A stretch of 64,000 nt of DNA from Dyadobacter chenwenxiniae (lineage in GTDB: Bacteria; Bacteroidota; Bacteroidia; Cytophagales; Spirosomataceae), in NCBI RefSeq assembly GCF_022869785.1, contig NZ_CP094997.1:5332001-5396000 (forward strand), in the 5' to 3' direction. Each line of letters starts with the position of its first letter. Position 1 is the first letter of the stretch. Shown here piece by piece: positions 17,617 to 24,124 of the stretch. Both the position numbers and the translations under genes were made by a program. A model generated the notes under the pieces. That model searched no databases and was not told the origin of the DNA. It was given only the letters and a program-made list of their open reading frames with translations.

Positions 17617-18132
17617 TCAGGATCTTGTCAGTTCCTCGATAATTTGATCAAATTCAGGAAACTGCATTTGTAATGCTGCTCGTTCTGCCATTTCGAAATC
17701 TGCAAAATCAAAACCAGGCGCGACTGTGCAGCCAACCAATGCGTATGTGCTGCCTTGCGCCGGACGGGATGCAAACCACGCTCCTGCCGGAACAACCGCT
17801 TGAAAGGTTTCGCCGTTCTCAGGATCATCGCCCAGCTTTATAACCTGCATTTCCATTTGTTCTTCGTGGATTACAAAAATTTCCAATGCTTCCCCCGCAT
17901 AGAAATGCCACATTTCATCCGACTTGATCTTGTGAAATGCGGAAAAATTATGCGTTTCCAATAGAAAATATATCCCGGTCGAAAACGATCTGTCTCCATT
18001 AAATCGGCTCGGTAATGCTTGCTGTGGCACATTTTCGGCTGCGCGATAAGTTTCTGCGTAGTAACCGCCTTCCGGATGCGGGGCTAATGCGTATTTCTCA
18101 ATCCAGTAACTGGCTGGTTTCAGGTTTTTCAT
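17617..18132 (-). CDS. DUF985/cupin-5 family protein
   Basis: A 171-residue cupin-fold protein of the DUF985 type. Signatures are LAPHPEGGYYAETYR near the N-terminus, YFLLETHNFSAFHKIKSDEMWHFYAGEALEIFVI in the centre with His residues suited to metal binding, and VPAGAWFASRP. Members are small cytosolic proteins of uncertain activity; a sugar or lipid isomerase role is only speculation. The open frame continues to 18198, but the family start MKNLKPASYW is at 18132. Confidence 0.82.
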   Translation of the reverse strand: MKNLKPASYWIEKYALAPHPEGGYYAETYRAAENVPQQALPSRFNGDRSFSTGIYFLLETHNFSAFHKIKSDEMWHFYAGEALEIFVIHEEQMEMQVIKLGDDPENGETFQAVVPAGAWFASRPAQGSTYALVGCTVAPGFDFADFEMAERAALQMQFPEFDQIIEELTRS

Positions 18133-18235
18133 AGTAAAGCCAAGATAGCACGACCGTTTAATAATTGAAGCATCAGAAGGTGCTTTTTCGTTAAACAAAA
18201 AAAGTCACATCCAACCAACTCGCCAAATATTTGAC

Positions 18236-18249
18236 TACATTTGATCAAA
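18236..18249 (+). promoter_or_regulatory. Promoter -7 element with overlapping TTTGATCAAA palindrome
   Basis: TACATTTG at 18236-18243 fits the Bacteroidota -7 consensus, about 36 bases before the nudK ATG at 18280. The perfect 10-base palindrome TTTGATCAAA (18240-18249) overlaps its 3' end, so a repressor bound there could block the promoter. No TTG was found at the usual -33 spacing. Confidence 0.45.
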
Positions 18250-18279
18250 ATAAATCATATTTACTCAAAGTCAATCAAA

Positions 18280-18906
18280 ATGAAAAATGATCGTGTGAAG
18301 GTTGTGGCCGACGAAGTGCTCTCTAATAATTGGTATACATTAAAAAAATACACATTTGATTATCAGCGCGCTGACGGCCAATGGGAAAGGCAGTCGAGGG
18401 AAGCTTATGACCGCGGAAATGGGGCTGTGATATTACTTTATAACCGCGCGAAGCAAACGGTCTTACTGACACGGCAATTCCGCATTCCTACTTATGTGAA
18501 TGGGAACGAAGACGGCATGCTGATAGAAGCTTGTGCCGGACTTCTGGATCGGGATAATGCTGACGATTGCATTAAGAGGGAGACAGAAGAAGAAACAGGC
18601 TACAAGATTCGTGCTGTCGAGAAGATATTTGAAGCTTATATGTCGCCTGGCTCTGTTACGGAAATCCTATACTTTTTTGTGGCCGAATACAGCGATGACA
18701 TGAAAGTGAGCGATGGCGGTGGCAGTGAGCAGGAACAGGAGAACATTGAGGTGATGGAACTGCCATTTGAAAAGGCATTAGCCATGGTGAAGACAAGTGA
18801 AATCAGAGATGCGAAAACCATTATGCTGTTGCAATATGCCCAGCTTAACCATTTGCTCACAAAAAATGGCCAGAAAGAGTCCTATCAACTCTCTCCGGCC
18901 ATATAA
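18280..18906 (+). CDS. nudK: NudK-like Nudix hydrolase (GDP-mannose hydrolase family)
   Basis: NudK hydrolyses GDP-mannose or related nucleotide sugars. The 208-residue protein aligns with it across the whole Nudix region: GLLDRDNADDCIKR then ETEEETGY, followed by EAYMSPGSVTEILYFFVAEY, a NudK hallmark. The canonical first Glu of the Nudix box is Asn here, while the catalytic EExGY half is intact. The N-terminal region (ADEVLSNNWYTLKKYTFDYQ) is the NudK dimerisation domain. The ATG at 18280 is chosen over an upstream TTG. Confidence 0.85.
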   Translation: MKNDRVKVVADEVLSNNWYTLKKYTFDYQRADGQWERQSREAYDRGNGAVILLYNRAKQTVLLTRQFRIPTYVNGNEDGMLIEACAGLLDRDNADDCIKRETEEETGYKIRAVEKIFEAYMSPGSVTEILYFFVAEYSDDMKVSDGGGSEQEQENIEVMELPFEKALAMVKTSEIRDAKTIMLLQYAQLNHLLTKNGQKESYQLSPAI

Positions 18907-18915
18907 GTCTTGTAT

Positions 18916-19248
18916 TTATGAGATCGGATCGGGCGTAGGTGTGTTGGCAGGGGTTGCAGTTTCGGCGCCGCCTTTACTGCCTACGAACTTATCATAAAGC
19001 TCCTTAAAGAAGTTCTCAGCGTCAGGGAAACTGCTTTTAAGCGTGTCCGCACCTTTTGTTTTTAACTCCTCGAAATATTCCGGGGCTTTATCCATCGCAC
19101 CTTCCGCTTCGGCTTTTAGATTGTTAGCCTTGGTTTTCAGGTCTTCCAAAAGCTTTTCGCCCTCTTCGCTTTGAAGATACTTATGCGCTGCCACTCCAGC
19201 GGCGGCTCCAAGAATAAATGTGGCAAGGTGTTTTGCGTTTATGCTCAT
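18916..19248 (-). CDS. YtxH-like protein
   Basis: A 110-residue protein with a short N-terminal hydrophobic segment (ATFILGAAAGVAAHKYL) followed by LQSEEGEKLLEDLKTKANNLKAEAEGAMDKA, a helical region with coiled-coil character, as in YtxH. The C-terminus is Ala/Pro/Thr-rich and disordered. YtxH-type proteins are small envelope proteins often linked to stress; no precise role is known. A good promoter element lies upstream on the minus strand at 19302-19309. Confidence 0.72.
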   Translation of the reverse strand: MSINAKHLATFILGAAAGVAAHKYLQSEEGEKLLEDLKTKANNLKAEAEGAMDKAPEYFEELKTKGADTLKSSFPDAENFFKELYDKFVGSKGGAETATPANTPTPDPIS

Positions 19249-19301
19249 GATTTCCAGTTACTTAGTTTGAGATTAAATTTAAAGAAACTAATGTTTTGTT
19301 A

Positions 19302-19309
19302 CAAAGGTA
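19302..19309 (-). promoter_or_regulatory. Promoter -7 element for ytxH-like gene
   Basis: Read on the minus strand this is TACCTTTG, an exact TAnnTTTG, about 54 bases before the ytxH-like start. A CAA at 19335-19337 (TTG on the minus strand) sits 25 bases further up, slightly beyond the usual 17-23 spacing. Confidence 0.45.
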
Positions 19310-19370
19310 ATGCTCCAAGTATTACGCTATTTCTCAAAAAAAACTATGCCCACCTTGTTTAGACATCAGC

Positions 19371-20102
19371 TTACTTGATCTCAAAAGCAGCCTGCATGCG
19401 GTAACTGATCTTAATTTTTTGATATTGAACATCGCTCTCGACTACCGCATCCGCTGACTCCTCCTGTGCCAATGTTCTCATATTGGCTTTGGCAAAAACG
19501 GGCTGTGGGAAATATAGATTTTCATCCAGCTCTTTGATTTCAATCACCTTACCAAGCTTTTCATCCAGCGAAGCAACGAGATATTCCGCCTTCACTTTCG
19601 CCGCTTTCAAAGCATCGATTTTAACCTGTTTTTTGTATTCTTCTCTTTTCGAATGATCCACACGCGCAACATTTGCATACTGCACGCCGCGGCTTTCCAC
19701 TTTTGACAAGATGCCGTCCAGCTTATCTGCGCTGCTAACTTTCAGCTCGTATTGCTTGCTTTCCAGGAAAGTGGCAGGCTTTTTCTTCTTATCTGTATAG
19801 TTTTGGTAACCTCCTAACCCACTGATAGACAACGCTTCTTTGGGAAGTCCTGCATCTGCAATTGCTTTGAGAAGCTGTTTTTCCAAAGTGCTGATCACGA
19901 CTTTATTCTTCTGGCTTTTTTCATCTTCAAAATATTCCCGCAACGAAATACTGAAATAAATTTCATCAGGCACGATTTCCATTTCGGCAAATCCTGCTAC
20001 TTCTATCTTAGGCGAAACGATCTGCTGCTCATACTTAACCTGGGAAAAAGCAGGAAACAAAACAGTCATGGCAAGCAGGGAACTCAAAATAATTTTCTTC
20101 AT
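19371..20102 (-). CDS. SIMPL domain protein (DUF541), exported
   Basis: A 243-residue protein with a signal peptide (MKKIILSSLLAMTVLFPAFSQ) and a SIMPL/DUF541 domain. Features include IEVAGFAEMEIVPDEIYFSISL, ALSISGLGGYQNY, LDGILSKVESRGVQYANVARVDHS and DALKAAKVKAEYLVASL. Family members are periplasmic and often tied to oxidative or envelope stress; no enzymatic activity is established. ATGs at 20102 and 20111 are both in frame; the shorter start gives a standard signal peptide. Confidence 0.85.
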   Translation of the reverse strand: MKKIILSSLLAMTVLFPAFSQVKYEQQIVSPKIEVAGFAEMEIVPDEIYFSISLREYFEDEKSQKNKVVISTLEKQLLKAIADAGLPKEALSISGLGGYQNYTDKKKKPATFLESKQYELKVSSADKLDGILSKVESRGVQYANVARVDHSKREEYKKQVKIDALKAAKVKAEYLVASLDEKLGKVIEIKELDENLYFPQPVFAKANMRTLAQEESADAVVESDVQYQKIKISYRMQAAFEIK

Positions 20103-20293
20103 GGCTTTCATTAATAATATTGGATATAAAGTACAGATGCAAGCGGCAGGCATATCGTTGTAATGCGATGATTAAATGCCGTCAACGTAGTTTAGATGCA
20201 ATGTTATACCAAAGGTTTAAAATGAAAATGGGAGCATAACGCAACCCGCTGTTATTCTCCCACTTACAAATGAATTTTTTTTCCTTGCCCGAT

Positions 20294-20728
20294 TCAGGTA
20301 AAGTTCTGGTAAATCGAGTCCATAATACGGACAAAATGCTGATAATCGGACTCATTGAGGCTTCCCCAGCCCTTTCTGCGGATGTCTGCAACGATGGGGA
20401 ACACTTGGTTATAAGTTGATTCTCCTGTTTTAGTTAGAAATAAATTGAATTTCCTGCGATCACCTGCCGCCGGTCCACGTTCCACCAATCCTTTTTTTTC
20501 CAGTAAGTCGATGATGCGCGTAACCGTTGGCGGATCTTTAAAAGTAAGTTCTGCAAGTTCGTTCTGACTAATTCCCTGTCTTCTGAAAATGTGATCGATA
20601 AGCACCCACTGGTCTACCGTAAGGTCAAAACCAGCCTCCGTTAATTGTTTTTGTAAAGCATTGCGGATTTTTTTGATTGTCGTATCTATTTTAAAGAAAT
20701 AGGCACGCTGATCAGAATGATGCGTCAT
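20294..20728 (-). CDS. MarR-family transcriptional regulator
   Basis: A 144-residue winged-helix regulator. The recognition-helix region is QNELAELTFKDPPTVTRIIDLLEKKGLVER, and the wing follows with AAGDRRKFNLFLTKTGE, both diagnostic for MarR. The N- and C-terminal helices form the dimer interface. It faces the metzincin gene across a 228-base region that contains three related ATTACCnAT sequences (see separate entry), so autoregulation or control of the divergent operon is plausible. The ligand is unknown. Confidence 0.88.
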   Translation of the reverse strand: MTHHSDQRAYFFKIDTTIKKIRNALQKQLTEAGFDLTVDQWVLIDHIFRRQGISQNELAELTFKDPPTVTRIIDLLEKKGLVERGPAAGDRRKFNLFLTKTGESTYNQVFPIVADIRRKGWGSLNESDYQHFVRIMDSIYQNFT

Positions 20729-20765
20729 GGTCGGTTAGGTTGAAGCTTTGGGCATTGAGTAAATG

Positions 20766-20859
20766 ATTACCAATTATAAGTCCCTTCAACTATTCGTCTA
20801 CTAATTATTGCAAGGAAAATTACCGATAAATTTAGTGCATACCGGTTACAATTACCGAT
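20766..20859. promoter_or_regulatory. Three ATTACCnAT repeats in the marR-metzincin intergenic region
   Basis: ATTACCAAT at 20766-20774, and a perfect 10-base direct repeat AATTACCGAT at 20818-20827 and 20850-20859. Element spacing is 53 and 32 bases, close to five and three helical turns. A related ATACCGGTTA lies between the last two. The location and phasing suggest regulator binding; the regulator itself is not shown by sequence. Confidence 0.4.
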
Positions 20860-20968
20860 GAATAATCCATAGCCACACCAGGATAACTGGAACATAGAAT
20901 TATTTTGTTTCATCTCGAAATAAGACAACATTCGGCAGTGCAATAACTTAAACTAATTGACAGACACT

Positions 20969-22828
20969 ATGGAAAAATTATTTACCCTAACATTCAAAAG
21001 TTGCGTTTTCTGCATGTTTATCTCGCTTATTTGCTGTAATCCGGCATCCGCACAAGTGCAGAAATTTATCGAGGCAGTTCCAGGTAACACCGTCCCTGAC
21101 AATCCGGAAATGACTGCATACATTGACAGGCTAAAAAAGAACCCGAACATTTCGAATTATCATTTCATCCACTTAAATCCCCTTGCAACCGCTCAGAAAG
21201 AAGGCATTTTAACATTAGAAATTCCAGGAAAAGACAAGCCCATCATTGCCGAAGCAAGTGAAGTAAAATATCACTCAGCCAGCGATTACGAGTGGATTGG
21301 CAAAACGGACGATAACCGTGGAACCATCATTATCCTATCAAAGGCAGGCAGAATTTCCGCGCATTTCTCAACCCCGGACGGCGTCTACGAAATTTTTTCC
21401 GCTCCGGGTGGTCTGTATTGCTTGCAGGAGGTTGACACTTCGCAAGGGGATGATGTGGGCTGCGTTACTGGTGAAGTGGAATCAAAAGGTGAAAAGATTA
21501 CTGAGTTAGAAACTGAAAAATCTCCTCCTATTGATGCGAATGCCAAGATGAATCCCTGCCAGCCGCTGATAAGCCCACGTGTGCTTGTGTTGTACACGCC
21601 GAAAGCCCTGGCATACGTAGGAAGCGTTGCAACTATAACTGATCAGGCAAATTTATCAGTCGCGCAGTTTAACAACACAATATATAACAGCGGCATAACG
21701 AGTAATGCCGTTTTGACGTTGGTCGGTATAGCGCCATTGAACTTTAACGAAGAGGATGAGCTTGGTCCGGATTTGGAGAAACTCATTATAAATGCTGATG
21801 CGCAAAGTCTGCGAAACCAGTATCAGGCAGACTTAGTTGTTTTGTTTACTGACGGTGTTTACTCAGAAGGCAATACAAGAGGAGGCTCAGGCACCGTAAC
21901 ACTTGAGAGTGTTCGATCCTACTCAATTGTAGAAGTCTGGTCTTCCACATCCAGAAAAACATTTGCACATGAGGTGGGCCATTTATATGGTTGCCGACAC
22001 GAAGACACATCAGGTTCTCCCACATATGCACAAGCCTATTGTATCAAAAACGGCCTGGGCATAGTTACAGATCGAACAATGATGGTTGGTAAGGCTATAT
22101 CCGATCAACAAGCCAAAAATCGTTTGTTAAATTTTTCAAATCCCAATGTGCAGGTGGGCGGAAAAGCTTCCGGCACCAATAACGAAAACAATGCGAAGCG
22201 GATCACCGAGTCTCATCCCATTGTAAGCGCCTTTAAACCGAATCCAAATCCAGCTTTCGTTGCCCATGTTGACGGACCAACATTTGTGACAAGTCCTGGC
22301 GGGAAAGATTATCAAGTAACATATAGTTGCGGATCAGCACCTTATTCAATCGTTTGGCATTACAGCTATGACGGGATCAACTATCTCCCTTCCAACACGA
22401 CCACGGACATTTTCACCTGGTATTTTTATCAGACTCAGAAAATTTGGATTAAGGCCACAGTAACGGGGAATGGAAAGTCTGTTTCAGCCTTTATTGCTGT
22501 CACGTCCCAAGTGCCAAATCCATACAAAACCGCTATTGAATCCAAGGATACGGTTGCGGTAGACCCAAAGCTTACAATTTTCCCGAACCCATCATCAAAT
22601 AATGCAAGAGTCAGCTATTTTCTCAAACAGGATGCTCGTGTAAAAATTGAAATTCTAGACCTTTCAGGCCATCTGGTTGAACTACTGGTTAGTGATTTGG
22701 ACATTCCCAGAACGAAAGGTCCATATGTCAAGCAATGGGATCTTCGTAGCTATAAGGATGGAGCCTATCTTGTTAGATTTACCTCAGAGGGCGCAAGTCA
22801 GATAAAACTTATGAAAATTGTAAAATAA
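20969..22828 (+). CDS. Secreted metzincin zinc protease with T9SS sorting domain
   Basis: A 619-residue exported protease. A signal peptide ends near CNPASAQ (about residue 29). An N-terminal propeptide-like domain follows, then a reprolysin-like domain beginning near SPRVLVLYTPKALAYVGS, with zinc motif HEVGHLYGCRH at 334-344 (three His plus catalytic Glu335). A PKD/Ig-like segment spans about 425-525. The last ~85 residues start LTIFPNPSSNNARVSY and end in YLVRFTSEG...LMKIVK, a type A T9SS signal, so the protein should be secreted across the outer membrane. Two lipoprotein genes follow at 7 and 6 base gaps. The ATG at 20969 is preferred to TTG 20957. Confidence 0.9.
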   Translation: MEKLFTLTFKSCVFCMFISLICCNPASAQVQKFIEAVPGNTVPDNPEMTAYIDRLKKNPNISNYHFIHLNPLATAQKEGILTLEIPGKDKPIIAEASEVKYHSASDYEWIGKTDDNRGTIIILSKAGRISAHFSTPDGVYEIFSAPGGLYCLQEVDTSQGDDVGCVTGEVESKGEKITELETEKSPPIDANAKMNPCQPLISPRVLVLYTPKALAYVGSVATITDQANLSVAQFNNTIYNSGITSNAVLTLVGIAPLNFNEEDELGPDLEKLIINADAQSLRNQYQADLVVLFTDGVYSEGNTRGGSGTVTLESVRSYSIVEVWSSTSRKTFAHEVGHLYGCRHEDTSGSPTYAQAYCIKNGLGIVTDRTMMVGKAISDQQAKNRLLNFSNPNVQVGGKASGTNNENNAKRITESHPIVSAFKPNPNPAFVAHVDGPTFVTSPGGKDYQVTYSCGSAPYSIVWHYSYDGINYLPSNTTTDIFTWYFYQTQKIWIKATVTGNGKSVSAFIAVTSQVPNPYKTAIESKDTVAVDPKLTIFPNPSSNNARVSYFLKQDARVKIEILDLSGHLVELLVSDLDIPRTKGPYVKQWDLRSYKDGAYLVRFTSEGASQIKLMKIVK

Positions 22829-22835
22829 ACTTTGG

Positions 22836-23438
22836 ATGAAAGCAATCAACATCTTGGTCATCCTTTTGACTTGCATTCTTAGCGACTCGTGTCAGGAGAA
22901 TCCAATGCCTCGCATTTCATACGGATTTTTAAATGCCGAAGTCAATGGAAAGCAATGGAATAAAACTTACAACAACGCCTACCAAACAACATACGCGCGT
23001 GACGGAACGTATGGCTCTGCCATTCCTTGTGATACCTACACCAAGCTATCCTCACAGCTCTACAACGAAGACAGTTATTTACGCCAAACCTTTCTATTAA
23101 TTAAATTACATCCGGAGAAAGGTAGGTATAAAATTGTTCCTTTCGTGAATGGTTATTGTGATGAAAAAGACCCTGTATACGCAAACTTTCATACCTGGAC
23201 ATCGGATGGAGACGTATTAGGTGACAACTATACCGTGTTACCGGGAGCAAATAACTTTTTTGAAATAGAACATTACAACCCGGAAACAAGAGAAATGAAA
23301 GGAAAATTTGAAGTAACCTTTGTTTTAGAAAGACAAGGTTGGGGTCATGTTCTAGCTGATACATTACGCTTTAAAAACGGCCGATTCCATACGAAGATCA
23401 TTCCACCAGCAAAACCGAGAGCTCCTTTCAGGCTTTAA
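22836..23438 (+). CDS. Lipoprotein, first of a tandem paralogous pair
   Basis: A 200-residue lipoprotein with hydrophobic leader and lipobox-like SDSC (Cys19). It shares long stretches with the next protein: NPMPRISYGF, AEVNGK, LYNEDSYLRQ, TWTSDGDVLGDNY, KIIP. The core looks beta-rich and begins with an NGKxWNKTY segment like those of small Bacteroidota lipoproteins with a DUF6252-like start, but I do not assign a family. Two Cys in similar positions may pair. It starts seven bases after the metzincin stop, so the three genes are almost certainly one operon. Function unknown. Confidence 0.72.
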   Translation: MKAINILVILLTCILSDSCQENPMPRISYGFLNAEVNGKQWNKTYNNAYQTTYARDGTYGSAIPCDTYTKLSSQLYNEDSYLRQTFLLIKLHPEKGRYKIVPFVNGYCDEKDPVYANFHTWTSDGDVLGDNYTVLPGANNFFEIEHYNPETREMKGKFEVTFVLERQGWGHVLADTLRFKNGRFHTKIIPPAKPRAPFRL

Positions 23439-23444
23439 CGAACT

Positions 23445-24044
23445 ATGAAACTGGAAAAAATAATGATCTGTGGTATTTTCCTTGTATCACTATCCATCCT
23501 AATAGATTCTTGCATGGAAAATCCAATGCCTCGTATTTCCTACGGATTTGTTAATGCAGAGGTCAACGGTAGTTTATTATGGAACAAAACTTACGAAAAC
23601 GCATATCAAGGTACATATGCTTTGGATGAAACTAACGGCGCTCCCAATCCGTGTGACAGAAGCACTTTTCTATGCTCAGAGCTATATAATGAAAATAGTT
23701 ATCTGCGTCAGTCATTCTTGCTTTACAAGTTTCCATTACAAAAAGGTAGATACAAGATCCTGCCATATGAGTATAATAAATGCGATGAAAAAGAACCTGT
23801 TTGTGCGAATTTTTATACTTGGACGTCGGATGGAGACGTGTTAGGTGACAACTATAAGGTGCTAACCAATGCTAATAATTTTCTTGAAATAGAAAGCTAT
23901 GATTCGAAAACAAAGGAACTTAAAGCAAGTTTTGAAGTGACATTTGTACTGGAGAGTCAAGGATCAAGTCATGTTTTAAAGGATACATTGCATTTTAAGA
24001 ATGGCAAGATTCATACTAAGATTATTCCAAAGCGAAAACGGTAA
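23445..24044 (+). CDS. Lipoprotein, second of a tandem paralogous pair
   Basis: A 199-residue lipoprotein, clearly a duplicate of the preceding gene. Leader and lipobox IDSC give a lipidated Cys23. Identical or near-identical blocks include ENPMPRISYGF, TWTSDGDVLGDNYKVL and FEVTFVLE, while the region around residues 55-85 differs and carries an additional Cys. The start codon lies six bases after the upstream stop. A terminator follows at 24064. The pair may be anchored partners or inhibitors of the secreted metzincin, but this is only inference from position. Confidence 0.72.
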   Translation: MKLEKIMICGIFLVSLSILIDSCMENPMPRISYGFVNAEVNGSLLWNKTYENAYQGTYALDETNGAPNPCDRSTFLCSELYNENSYLRQSFLLYKFPLQKGRYKILPYEYNKCDEKEPVCANFYTWTSDGDVLGDNYKVLTNANNFLEIESYDSKTKELKASFEVTFVLESQGSSHVLKDTLHFKNGKIHTKIIPKRKR

Positions 24045-24063
24045 GCTTCATCCAACCATAAAA

Positions 24064-24104
24064 CAAAAAAAATGCTCCTGACCAGAACGATCAGGAGCAT
24101 TTAA
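24064..24104. terminator. Bidirectional terminator, lipoprotein operon / ppc
   Basis: Hairpin AAATGCTCCTGA / TCAGGAGCATTT with a nine-base loop, preceded by an A run and followed by TTTAAAC. It separates the lipoprotein operon from the convergent ppc. Confidence 0.85.
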
Positions 24105-24124
24105 ACTTTCTATATTTCTAGCCG

